Assembly (NCBI RefSeq): GCF_039634365.2
Contig: NZ_CP155079.2
Span: 4,030,001-4,094,000 of the forward strand
Reading direction: 5' to 3'
DNA length: 64,000 nt
From: Mucilaginibacter sp. PAMB04168
Lineage (GTDB): Bacteria; Bacteroidota; Bacteroidia; Sphingobacteriales; Sphingobacteriaceae
In this document: positions 25,608-34,680 of the stretch, one piece after another
How the letters are laid out: each line of letters begins with the position of its first letter
How positions within the stretch are numbered: the stretch's first letter is position 1
The notes under the pieces: model-generated
What the model was told of the DNA's origin: nothing
The model's input: the letters and a program-made list of their open reading frames with translations, nothing else
The model's database searches: none
Translations under genes and position numbers: made by a program

Positions 25608-26819
25608 TCAGGGCCGTATCTGCAAGCCATCAAAGAAGTAATAAAAGTTTGTTTTTCTTAAGTAATTTAAATCATACAAACAGGCTCTGGCATCATCACC
25701 CCAAGCCGAATCAGCATCACCTACATTCCACAGTGTAATACCCCATCGCTGGTTAACCGGTACTATACGGGTATATATCTCAACTACATCCTTGTAAAGC
25801 TGCTTTTGCTGCAACTCACGAGTGGTTATTGTTGAAGCTGATAATACGGTATTGGCATCTTGCTCGGCTGCCGAACGCAGGTTTACATCCAGCTCAGCTA
25901 TGAATACTTTTAAGCCTGTTTGTTTCATTTTTAAAATGGCAGCCTCTACGTTTTCCTTAGGTGTATTGTAACGTATATGCATCTGCATGGCTACGCCATC
26001 AATAATGGGCAGGCCACCTTCGGTTATGGCTTTTAAGGCCATTACTTTGTTATAGATCGCGTTGCGTTTGCTCACACTATAATCATGACCATAGTCGTTA
26101 TAAAAGAGCTTCAGATCGGGGTTGTTATTGGCGTTAGCTGCTTGCCTCGCGTACCTGAAAGCTGTTTCAATATATGATTCGCCCATGTAGTTCATCCAAA
26201 TGCTGCCTTCGGCAGTGTTGCCGGTACGCAGTGCGCCTGCATCATCATAAGCCTCATTCACCACGTCCCATGATTTTACCAACGGCTGGCCATTCACATC
26301 TTTAAAGTTGTTGGTGTAGTAAGCTATGGTTTTGTCAATATGCCGCTTCATCATATTCCGTAGCGTATCTGCCTTTTGCGCGTTTGATGCACTGGCCGTA
26401 CGAATATCCGTAACATGCTGCGGCAATGCCCGGTGCCATACCAAAACGTGCCCATGAATACGTGCAAAATGAAAATCCTTGGCAAACTGAGGAATAGTGC
26501 TTTTAGCGGTAAAGTTCCAGACATACTTTGATGTGTTTAAAGCATTCATCTTCATGTCGTTCTCAGCGGTAAGGCAGCTGTACTGCTTTTTAACCATTTC
26601 ACGATAAGCAGAGCCCACCTCTGCCAGCAACGAAGAGTTAACTGCTGCACCAACCAGCACGTTGGGGTTAGCCTCTTTTAAAATCTTTTCAGAATCAGCG
26701 AAGGCATGGTAATTACCGGTTTCAATCAGGTCCTTCGAAAGCCCTGTGTTTGCCGCTTCTTTCTTGCAGGCGCCCATCGCCATGCAAGCAGCAATTAAGG
26801 TTAATGTTACATTTCTCAT
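25608..26819 (-). CDS. GH10 endo-beta-1,4-xylanase-like lipoprotein (copy 1)
   Basis: A 403-residue lipoprotein ('LIAACMAMGACKKE'). The GH10 barrel spans about residues 45-395. Acid/base E189 is in 'SWDVVNEAYDD' and nucleophile E309 in 'FIAELDVNL'; 'CLTAENDMKMNAL' and 'GVAMQMHIRYN' also match GH10. Canonical GH10 has WHSQxP and YNDYN. Here these read 'LVWHRALPQH' (no Gln) and 'FYNDYGHDY' (Gly for Asn). The next gene upstream is a related GH10 with the same changes, suggesting duplication within a divergent subfamily. It is probably surface or periplasmic, cutting a xylan-like backbone. It lies 37 bases after the other GH10. Confidence 0.88.
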   Translation of the reverse strand: MRNVTLTLIAACMAMGACKKEAANTGLSKDLIETGNYHAFADSEKILKEANPNVLVGAAVNSSLLAEVGSAYREMVKKQYSCLTAENDMKMNALNTSKYVWNFTAKSTIPQFAKDFHFARIHGHVLVWHRALPQHVTDIRTASASNAQKADTLRNMMKRHIDKTIAYYTNNFKDVNGQPLVKSWDVVNEAYDDAGALRTGNTAEGSIWMNYMGESYIETAFRYARQAANANNNPDLKLFYNDYGHDYSVSKRNAIYNKVMALKAITEGGLPIIDGVAMQMHIRYNTPKENVEAAILKMKQTGLKVFIAELDVNLRSAAEQDANTVLSASTITTRELQQKQLYKDVVEIYTRIVPVNQRWGITLWNVGDADSAWGDDARACLYDLNYLRKTNFYYFFDGLQIRP

Positions 26820-26856
26820 AATATAGATTTATTGGTTTCATATGGTTAGCAGCTGT

Positions 26857-27936
26857 TTATTTTACGCCATCTAAAATGCCTTGGTAGGCAGGTTTTCGGT
26901 TGTAATTGTTATCAAAAGGCAGTGGCCAGTCGGGTCGGTTATAGTTACCGGTTATCCAGGTGTCGGCGTCTGACACGTTCCAGGTAGTAATGCCAAATTG
27001 CTGTGTCTTAGGTATGGCATTGTATGCTTTTACAATGTATGCGTACTTTTGTGCCTGCGTTTGAGCCAAAGCCGGAGTTAAGGTGAGGCTCTGATTGTCA
27101 TCCGGGTTCATGGCAATGTCCAATTCAGATATATGAACTTTTAAGCCGGTTTGCGCCGCAGTGGTTATGGCAGTTAGCCAGTTGCTTTCGGTCAGGTTAT
27201 AACGCGTATGCATTTGCATACCTATACCATTGATAGGAATACCTCTTGTTTTTAAATTATTAACCAGGTTCAAGATAGCGGTACGCTTGGTTGGGCCATA
27301 TTCATGACCGTAATCATTATAAAACAACAAGGCGTCAGGGTCGGCCTCGTGTGCGTATTGAAAGCTGCGGGCTATGTAATCAGGCCCCAGCTTTTGCAGC
27401 CAGATACTGTTGCGCAAAGTACCGTCATCTTCAAAAGCTTCATTAACTACATCCCACGAGGCTACTTTACCTTTAAAGTGCGTTACTATGGTTTGAATAT
27501 GTGTTTTAAGCAAGTTCTCCCAAGCAGCGGCATCACCCTGAAAATTGGTGATCCATGCCGGCAAAGATTTGTACCACACCAGGGTATGACCGTGTATACG
27601 CTTGTTGTTCTGTTTGGCAAAGTCAACCAGGTAGTCGGCATCGGTCCAGTCATACGTGTTTTGCTGTGGGTGCAAACTGCCGGTTTTCATGGCATTTTCG
27701 GCCGTTAAGCTGCTGTATTCTTTTACAACAGTGGCCCTATACGCCGTATTGGTTTTTAGCAACCCGATGTTTACCGCCGCACCAAACGGAAACGGCAAGC
27801 TGTTTTGCAAGGTTGTATTATCCGGAACCACTGGTACGACAGGTGCCGCAGGATTTGGATCGGTGGTTACGCCGCGCTTTGAACAAGCCAGCACCATAGA
27901 ACAGGATAGCATGGCTAACAGAAGAAGCTTTTTCAT
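26857..27936 (-). CDS. GH10 endo-beta-1,4-xylanase-like lipoprotein (copy 2)
   Basis: A 359-residue lipoprotein ('MLSCSMVLACSKRG'). Acid/base E166 is in 'SWDVVNEAFED' and nucleophile E271 in 'VHISELDIAMN'; 'SLTAENAMKTGSL' and 'GIGMQMHTRYN' fit GH10. The motif that is usually LVWHSQxP reads 'LVWYKSLPAW': both the -1 subsite His and the Gln are replaced. YNDYN becomes 'FYNDYGHEYG'. It is closer to copy 1 than to textbook xylanases, as judged by these shared changes. It sits 10 bases after the GH2 gene, within one operon. The main role inferred is backbone cleavage of a beta-1,4-xylan or similar polymer. Confidence 0.87.
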   Translation of the reverse strand: MKKLLLLAMLSCSMVLACSKRGVTTDPNPAAPVVPVVPDNTTLQNSLPFPFGAAVNIGLLKTNTAYRATVVKEYSSLTAENAMKTGSLHPQQNTYDWTDADYLVDFAKQNNKRIHGHTLVWYKSLPAWITNFQGDAAAWENLLKTHIQTIVTHFKGKVASWDVVNEAFEDDGTLRNSIWLQKLGPDYIARSFQYAHEADPDALLFYNDYGHEYGPTKRTAILNLVNNLKTRGIPINGIGMQMHTRYNLTESNWLTAITTAAQTGLKVHISELDIAMNPDDNQSLTLTPALAQTQAQKYAYIVKAYNAIPKTQQFGITTWNVSDADTWITGNYNRPDWPLPFDNNYNRKPAYQGILDGVK

Positions 27937-27946
27937 AAAGTTGATG

Positions 27947-29773
27947 TTATTTATACTTCAGTTGTACCTGATCATAAAAATTTTTGAGCACGTAGAAAGC
28001 AAGTTTCTTTTTGCCCGTTTCAGACACCAGTCCCTTACGGTTCCAAAAATTCTGATAAACCGGGTGCTGGCGGCGTGGTGAACGAAAATCGGCCAGTATC
28101 CAGGGCGTCATACCACGCAAGGCGGTAATTTTGCCCAGCATGGCTATCTGGTTCTTATATAATGCTTCCTGGTATTCCTCGCTCCAGCGGGTATTAGCAT
28201 CAGCATGGTAACCGGCCAGGGCATCGCCGCCAAACTCGGTTATCACTACCGGCTTGTTGTATTTAATGTTGAAGTTGTACTTGGTAATGCCTGATGGATC
28301 TCCACCCCAGTACCAGCCTGCATACTCGTTAAAGCTTACCAGGTCCAGTTTTTCGCCAAGCGGATCATCAACAATAGCCTCATTTCCTTTGCGGTGCACT
28401 TCTAAGGCGGCAGCAACTAAACGGGTATTATCCAAGCTGCGGGCTTTACTGGCCAGGCTGCTCATAAATTTAAGCCGTGGTTCGCTTACGGGTGTTTCGT
28501 TACCTATTGACCATACAACAATGCTGGCCCTGTTGGCATCGCGGGTTATTAATCCGGTAAGCTGATTTTCTGCATTTTGGTAAGTAGCAGCGTTTTCCCA
28601 TGAGATAGTCCAGTATACCGGCACTTCGGCCCAAACCATTAAGCCCATCTCGTCGGCCAGGCGCAGCATTTCTTCGTTGTGCTGGTAGTGCGCCAGGCGA
28701 ACATAGTTACAGTTCATCTCTTTAGCCCAAGTAAGCAGCATTTTTAAATCACCGGTTGAACGGTTACGGCCCTTTAATAACGGGTTCTCATCGTGTATTG
28801 AAATACCTCTTAAAAAAACCGACTTACCATTCAACAATATATCTGTACCCTTTACCTGTATGGTGCGGAAACCTATACGGTCGGCCACGTTATCGCTTGC
28901 ACTGCTTAAAGTAACATTGTAAAGCTTAGGGTTTTCGGGCGACCAGTAGCTTAATTTCTTAACCGGCAGATTAATTAAAGCACGCCCATTACCATCAGTT
29001 TTAAGCTTAATTTTTACGCCCGCTTCGGGTATGTTCAATGTCACTGTTTGCGAGAGGTCTTTACCATCTAACTGCACATAACCTTCCAAGTGCGCAGCAT
29101 CGCCTTTGGCTAACTGCACTTTGTAGTCGGCTATGTAAGTATCAGGCACTTCGGCTATAAATACATCGCGGGTTATGCCGCCATAGTTCCACCAGTCGGT
29201 ATTAATGGTGGGTATTTCGTCCTGCTTACGGCTGTTATCTGCTTTAACTACCACAAAGTTTTCACCATCCTTCAACTTACCTGTAACATCAAACTGAAAC
29301 GAGTTAAAACCGCCTTTATGTGTGCCCAGCTTTTTACCGTTCAGGTAAACATGCGACTCGTAATTTACGGCGCCGAAGTACAAGATATAGCGTTTACCCG
29401 CTTTAACATCGGCCTTAAACTTACGGCGGTACCAAACCGTTCCCTCGTACATTTCGAGCTTTTCAACTTGTGAGTTCCAGTCACCCGGCACATTTAAGGT
29501 TGGCGAGTAGTCAAAATCATACTCAATCAATTCGCCTTTGTCCTTTGGCTTCTTATCATCATAAAAACCACCGGTACCTGATGCCGACTGATCGAAAGCC
29601 TCATGCCGGTAATCATAATAGCCGTTTTCGTAAGGGTCAACAATATAATTCCATCGGCCGTTAAGGCTCAATATCTTACGTGCCTGAATGTTTTGAATGA
29701 GTGCTGTTTGAGCAACAGCGCCTTTAATACTTAATAACAGAATGGTAAAAAGTATGTAGTGTAGTTTTCGCAT
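27947..29773 (-). CDS. GH2 beta-glucuronidase, exported
   Basis: A 608-residue protein with a signal peptide ('ILFTILLLSIKGAVA'). It has the GH2 layout: sugar-binding jelly roll (about 25-220, 'YEGTVWYRRKFKA', 'NYGGITRDVFIAEVPDTYI'), immunoglobulin-like middle, and TIM barrel with acid/base E426 in 'WSIGNETPVS' and nucleophile E513 in 'VITEFGGDA'. Near the end N578-R579-K580 in 'FWNRKGLV' matches the NxK motif that binds the glucuronate carboxylate in beta-glucuronidases, and 'WILADFRSP' matches the segment before it. The activity is therefore more likely beta-glucuronidase than beta-galactosidase. This is odd for a xylan locus, where glucuronate is alpha-linked. Confidence 0.88.
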   Translation of the reverse strand: MRKLHYILFTILLLSIKGAVAQTALIQNIQARKILSLNGRWNYIVDPYENGYYDYRHEAFDQSASGTGGFYDDKKPKDKGELIEYDFDYSPTLNVPGDWNSQVEKLEMYEGTVWYRRKFKADVKAGKRYILYFGAVNYESHVYLNGKKLGTHKGGFNSFQFDVTGKLKDGENFVVVKADNSRKQDEIPTINTDWWNYGGITRDVFIAEVPDTYIADYKVQLAKGDAAHLEGYVQLDGKDLSQTVTLNIPEAGVKIKLKTDGNGRALINLPVKKLSYWSPENPKLYNVTLSSASDNVADRIGFRTIQVKGTDILLNGKSVFLRGISIHDENPLLKGRNRSTGDLKMLLTWAKEMNCNYVRLAHYQHNEEMLRLADEMGLMVWAEVPVYWTISWENAATYQNAENQLTGLITRDANRASIVVWSIGNETPVSEPRLKFMSSLASKARSLDNTRLVAAALEVHRKGNEAIVDDPLGEKLDLVSFNEYAGWYWGGDPSGITKYNFNIKYNKPVVITEFGGDALAGYHADANTRWSEEYQEALYKNQIAMLGKITALRGMTPWILADFRSPRRQHPVYQNFWNRKGLVSETGKKKLAFYVLKNFYDQVQLKYK

Positions 29774-29825
29774 ACTGGTTTTGTGTTGCCAGCAACCATA
29801 ATGTTGCCGGCGGGGTAGATGTTTG

Positions 29826-31571
29826 TTAATAGCCTAGGTTTTGCCCTAAAGCAGGCGCCCGGTTTAGTTCGTTCTGGGAAATGGGATATAGATAGTTTTG
29901 ATCTCCGAATACACGGTTTTGTACTTGGAAGCGCTCATAATTAAAGGTACCGTTAGCATTTTTTGTAATGCGCATACCATTTACAGGCACGTTAAAGAAA
30001 CGGGCACCTTCTTTCCAGCGCCGTACATCAAAAAAGCGATGGCCTTCAAAACAAAGTTCTACCTGGCGTTCATGATGTATACGCTCGCGCATGGCCTCTT
30101 TAGTAGGCTGTACGTAAGCATTCCCTGTCGGGTTGGTAGTTTGCAGGGCTGGCAAAGCTACGCCTGTACGCTGCCTAACTAAATTTACGTATCTTAACAC
30201 CTCGGCGTTAGGACCTTGCACCTCATTAAGCGCCTCTGCATAATTGAGTAATATTTCGGCGTAACGGAAAATTACCCATGGCCGGCGCGAACTGGTATTG
30301 CTTTGCTGGTTCCAGGTAACCCCATCGTTAAAAAACTTACGCATGTAATAACCTGTTTTTGTAGCATTCACATTAGCCCCTAGTCCATCACGACCACCCA
30401 CAAATGTTTCGATAGCGCGGCTTTTATAAGTTTTGCCATTGTAATGAATAACCAGATCGAAGCGGGGATCGCGGTTGGCGTAAGGGTTGGTAGCGCTATA
30501 ACCCGAAAGCGGATCGGTAACAAGGCGACCGGTGGTACGCATTTCGAAAGCATCTACCATTTCCTGTGTAGGATTGGTTCTGCCCAGCGCACCATCATAA
30601 CCAACGGGCGCATTGTTCTGCTCTATATCGTTACGGCTGCTGGGTTGCCCGGAAAAGATCACCTCCTTATTATATGGCGCTGTGCCGAACAGGAATATGT
30701 TGTTGTAAGGCGTAATTAAAGAGTGTAAATTACGGTCGATGATAGCCTTAGCAGCGTTGGCGGCGGTTTGCCACTTCGCAACATCGGCCGATGGATTATA
30801 CTGAGGGCTGGCAGCGTATAACAGCAAACGCGATTTTAGCGCCATAGCTGCAGTCTGTGTGGCCCTGCCTTTGTAAGTATTACTGTAGGAATCGGTATAA
30901 GCAGGCAGGCGCTGAATTGCCGAGTCGCAATCGAGCGTTATCTGGCTTACACACTCAGCAAAGGTATTGCGGGGCAGGTTAAGCTCTTCGTTATTCTCAA
31001 AAACGCGGGTAGCCAACACAATACGGCCATAACGTTGCAACAGCTCAAAATGAAAGTAGGCACGCAGAAAAAATGCCTCGCCTTTCAATCTCGCTTTTTG
31101 GCCTGTTAAGGTCGAATCATAAGCGGCCTTTACCGGATCCGGGTCTTTCACCACTTCAGAAGGTACGCTAACAATGTTACTGGCATTTACATTAGCCAGG
31201 AATAGGTTGGCCCGTCTTAAGCCGGTATACAGGTTACTGTACAGATCATCAACCGTGCGAAACGGGCTCCAAGTGCCGTTGGTAAAGGTGTAGACACTTG
31301 AGTTCAGGTTGGAGTTAACTGCCTCATCGGTGGCCGATGCCTGCATAGCACCGTTATCGTCAATGTCATAACGATCGGGAACATTGGTGTAGGCGCTGTT
31401 TAACACACCGCGGGCATAATCATTATTTGCCCAAACCTGCTGGCCGGTTATAGGGCCTTCGGTAACACTACCATCGTCCAGATACTTTTTGCAACCTGTG
31501 CCCAACGCTGTAAGCAGCATGATAGCTATGTAAAAGGTGTATTTTTTACTTTTCATCTCATTCAACATCAT
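29826..31571 (-). CDS. SusD/RagB-family nutrient-binding lipoprotein (second pair)
   Basis: A 581-residue outer-membrane lipoprotein with lipobox 'LLTALGTGCKKYLDD'. SusD features are 'LYTGLRRANLFLANV', the TPR-like 'LKGEAFFLRAYFHFELLQRY', 'RPWVIFRYAEILLNYAEALN' and 'HERQVELCFEGHRFFDVRRW'. The gene starts 10 bases after the SusC-like gene at 31582. At about 580 residues it is at the long end for SusD, as in xylan-type loci. It should bind the polysaccharide and cap the partner pore. M6 is an alternative start. Confidence 0.9.
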   Translation of the reverse strand: MMLNEMKSKKYTFYIAIMLLTALGTGCKKYLDDGSVTEGPITGQQVWANNDYARGVLNSAYTNVPDRYDIDDNGAMQASATDEAVNSNLNSSVYTFTNGTWSPFRTVDDLYSNLYTGLRRANLFLANVNASNIVSVPSEVVKDPDPVKAAYDSTLTGQKARLKGEAFFLRAYFHFELLQRYGRIVLATRVFENNEELNLPRNTFAECVSQITLDCDSAIQRLPAYTDSYSNTYKGRATQTAAMALKSRLLLYAASPQYNPSADVAKWQTAANAAKAIIDRNLHSLITPYNNIFLFGTAPYNKEVIFSGQPSSRNDIEQNNAPVGYDGALGRTNPTQEMVDAFEMRTTGRLVTDPLSGYSATNPYANRDPRFDLVIHYNGKTYKSRAIETFVGGRDGLGANVNATKTGYYMRKFFNDGVTWNQQSNTSSRRPWVIFRYAEILLNYAEALNEVQGPNAEVLRYVNLVRQRTGVALPALQTTNPTGNAYVQPTKEAMRERIHHERQVELCFEGHRFFDVRRWKEGARFFNVPVNGMRITKNANGTFNYERFQVQNRVFGDQNYLYPISQNELNRAPALGQNLGY

Positions 31572-31581
31572 AGGTTCACAA

Positions 31582-34500
31582 TTAAAATTTCACGTTTATA
31601 CCAACAGAGTAGGTCCTGAGGTTGGGATAGGCAAATGCATAGCCCGATTGTGGCATCTCCGGGTCTACACCCAAACCATCGAGCTTATCAAACGTAAGCA
31701 GGTTAAAGCCACTCAGGTAGACGCGCAATGATGAGAGCTTTATCTTATTAACCCAACGGGCGGGTAAGGTATAGCCGATTTCGGCATGCTTGAGGCGCAG
31801 GTAATCGCCATTGCGCAGCCAGAAGTCAGAGTTTTGCGTGTTGTTAGCGCGGTCGGCCACCAGCAGGCGCGGGTAAAGCGCAGCGTCAGCGTTGGCGGGT
31901 GTCCAGCGGTTAACGCTAAACTGGTTAAGGTAACCATTACTTGCAGTGCCGCTGTTTACCAGGTTATTAATAGAAATTGTTCGGCCTGCTGTTCCCTGAA
32001 ACATCACAGCCACATCAACACCTGCATACTTCACCGAGCCACCAAAACCATAGTAAGCCTTGGGCACATAATTGTAATCGGTACGCACAAAGTCTAAATT
32101 ATCAATAACGTTATCGCCGTTAATATCTTTGTACTTGATATCGCCAGCTTTAACTGTACCGGCAAAACGCTGTACGGGTGAAGCAGCAACCTCGGCATCG
32201 CTTTGGAAAACACCGTCGGCCTGTAAAAAGTTGCTAATGTAGGTAGGGCCGCTTGAACTTACCTGCATTACACTGCCAATAGTATGGCCTAACGGTTTCT
32301 GGTAAGCGGGTAAACCAGCCTCTTCATTAATAGCCAGAACTTTGCTTTTTTGATAAGTATAGTTACCAAATAGGTTCAGCTCAACTTTATTCAGTTTTTT
32401 ATAAAAGCTCAGTTCTGTTTCAACACCGCGATAGCGTGCCTTGCCGGCATTAACCTGTATTAAGTTCTGGCCTATAATACTTGGTGTGAGCGAATTGGTC
32501 AACAAGTCCGAACGCAGTTCCTGAAAATAATCAGCGCTTAGGCTAAACATCTGGTTCAGGAATTTGGCATCAAAGCCTATGCTGGTTTTGCGGGCTCTTT
32601 CCCAGGTAAGATCAGGATTGGCCAATGCATTTTGGGTTGTTGCGTTTGGTGCAGAAAAGCCGGTACCAAATATAAAGCCGGTTTGCCCGCGGCTAAAGTA
32701 GTTGTTATAAGCGTACCGACGGCCCAGGCTATAGTCATCGTTACCTACTATGCCGTATGATGCGCGCAGTTTTAGGTAGTTTAAAAACTTCGCCGACTTT
32801 AAGAAGCTTTCCTCCGAGACAATCCATCCGGCAGACACGGCTGGAAAAAAGCCCCATTGCTTACCCGGCGCAAACACTTGCGAACCTGAATAGGTACCAA
32901 TTACATCCACGAAGTAACGTTGGTTGTAGTTATAAGAAAGCCGGTTAGACCAACCCTCTGCCTTGTCATCAAGTGAACCAGGGGCCGATATAACAGTACG
33001 CATATAGCGTGTAGTAAAATTGATGCCGTGACTGCCAAACGTCTTATCATAATCAAAACCGCCCCAAAACTCGTTACTGCGCAGGTTGCTGTTAAAATCG
33101 GTATTGGCAAAAGTTAATGGGGTTGCTGTGCCATAAGCCGAGTAGCTACCCACGGTTGCACCCGGTTCATACACGGCAAAATCCTGCGCATAGCCCGAGG
33201 TATAATTGCTGCGTATGTCATATGAATACAATACATTTATAGAAAGGCCTGGTATAAAGTTTACCTTTTGGCGGGCGGTTAAGGTGGCCAACAGGCTTCG
33301 GGTTAAATCGGTGGCATTACCATCGGCTGTTAAAAGTGCCAGCGGGTTATTTCTGAACAATGAAGTACCACCAAATGAGCCATTTGGATTTAACAAAGGA
33401 TAGGCATTTGCCGGTGTGGTATAAATAGCACCCAGTATAGTTGAGTTAGTAGCATCGGCATGGCGCAAGCTGTTAATACGGCCGCCTACGTCAACCTGCA
33501 CATCCAGATTTTTGTTAACATGCAGATCCAGATTGGTACGAAAGTTATACCGTTGAAAATTGCTGTTAGCATTATACTCCGGGTTGTTGGCGCCTTTGTA
33601 TAAGCCATCCTGGTTAAAATAGCTTATCATGGTAAAGTAACGTGCAAAGCTGTTACCACCGCTAACCGTGGCTACATAGCGCTGTACCGGTGCAGCTTTT
33701 TTAATAAACTGATCAACAAAGTTGTTGTTCGGATAGGCTATCGGATCTGTTCCATTACGGTAAGCATCTAATGCAGCCTGGTTATATACAGGAGCTGCTC
33801 CGCTGTTTGCCTGCGCCTCGTTGTATAAAGAAGCATAGGTATAAGCATCCAATGGCCTGGTAAGGCTTAACGGTGTTTGCATACCTCCCTGTGCATCAAA
33901 CGTAATACGGGTGCGTGTAGCTGAACCACGTTTGGTACGTACCGATATAATGCCATTAGCACCATACATACCGTACCAGGAAAGCGATGCTGCGTCCTTG
34001 AACACACTGATGCTTTCAACTTCGTTCAAATCCATATCGGTAAAGTTGCGCTGCACACCATCAACCAATATAATTGGTTGCTGGTTGCTGTTATATGAGG
34101 AGCGCCCGCGTACCAGAAACGTTGCCTCATCAGCACCGGGCCCAACATCAGTTTGCTGTATATACAAGCCAGCAAGGCGGCCCACCAGTACGTTGTTTAA
34201 AGTTGATGAAGGCAACTGTGGTAACTGGCTTCCCTTAACAGCACTTACCGTACCTGTTAACTGCCGCTTTTTACGAATGCCGAATGGTATATATACATCG
34301 TCGGCATCGCCAGCATCTATCAATGCGGGCTGGAGCACCACGTTGGCGTTTGATAACTCCGGGGCTATTTTGGTTATAGTTATGTATCCTGCGTATTGAA
34401 ACACAATAACGTCGGTAGCTGTACCTTGAAAGGAAAAGCCACCATCGGCACCGGTTTGAACCGATGCTCCCGATTCTTGCTTGTAAACGTTTACGCCGGC

Positions 34501-34635
34501 CAGTGGCTGCCTGTTAGCGCCCAGCACTTTACCCGAAATGGTAAGCTGCTCATCAGGCCTTTGGGCCAGTACCATACCTGCCCAAAGCAAACAGCACAGT
34601 ACCGAAAGAATATATTTGTATTTGGTTAAGCTCAT
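31582..34635 (-). CDS. SusC/RagA TonB-dependent transporter (second pair)
   Basis: A 1017-residue outer-membrane transporter with a signal peptide ('ILSVLCCLLWAGMVLAQ'), a carboxypeptidase-like regulatory domain (about 31-105, 'LTISGKVLGANRQPLAGVNV'), a plug (about 125-235, 'PIILVDGVQRNFTDMD', 'SISVFKDAASLSWYGMYGAN') and the barrel with C-terminal 'YSVGINVKF'. It lacks an STN domain, which fits control by the HTCS rather than by a sigma/anti-sigma pair. Its plug segment has 'WYGMYGAN' where most SusC proteins have IYGxRGAN, a small departure. It lies 45 bases after the preceding SusD-like gene. Confidence 0.9.
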   Translation of the reverse strand: MSLTKYKYILSVLCCLLWAGMVLAQRPDEQLTISGKVLGANRQPLAGVNVYKQESGASVQTGADGGFSFQGTATDVIVFQYAGYITITKIAPELSNANVVLQPALIDAGDADDVYIPFGIRKKRQLTGTVSAVKGSQLPQLPSSTLNNVLVGRLAGLYIQQTDVGPGADEATFLVRGRSSYNSNQQPIILVDGVQRNFTDMDLNEVESISVFKDAASLSWYGMYGANGIISVRTKRGSATRTRITFDAQGGMQTPLSLTRPLDAYTYASLYNEAQANSGAAPVYNQAALDAYRNGTDPIAYPNNNFVDQFIKKAAPVQRYVATVSGGNSFARYFTMISYFNQDGLYKGANNPEYNANSNFQRYNFRTNLDLHVNKNLDVQVDVGGRINSLRHADATNSTILGAIYTTPANAYPLLNPNGSFGGTSLFRNNPLALLTADGNATDLTRSLLATLTARQKVNFIPGLSINVLYSYDIRSNYTSGYAQDFAVYEPGATVGSYSAYGTATPLTFANTDFNSNLRSNEFWGGFDYDKTFGSHGINFTTRYMRTVISAPGSLDDKAEGWSNRLSYNYNQRYFVDVIGTYSGSQVFAPGKQWGFFPAVSAGWIVSEESFLKSAKFLNYLKLRASYGIVGNDDYSLGRRYAYNNYFSRGQTGFIFGTGFSAPNATTQNALANPDLTWERARKTSIGFDAKFLNQMFSLSADYFQELRSDLLTNSLTPSIIGQNLIQVNAGKARYRGVETELSFYKKLNKVELNLFGNYTYQKSKVLAINEEAGLPAYQKPLGHTIGSVMQVSSSGPTYISNFLQADGVFQSDAEVAASPVQRFAGTVKAGDIKYKDINGDNVIDNLDFVRTDYNYVPKAYYGFGGSVKYAGVDVAVMFQGTAGRTISINNLVNSGTASNGYLNQFSVNRWTPANADAALYPRLLVADRANNTQNSDFWLRNGDYLRLKHAEIGYTLPARWVNKIKLSSLRVYLSGFNLLTFDKLDGLGVDPEMPQSGYAFAYPNLRTYSVGINVKF

Positions 34636-34680
34636 AATGAATTTAGGGTTAAGAGAAATATTTCCCGACTGTTAGTTACG

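Noticed and set aside
27304..28081. Overlapping plus-strand frames of 114-141 codons
   Set aside because: They are antisense to the second GH10 gene and the end of the GH2 gene and have no recognisable domains or start context.
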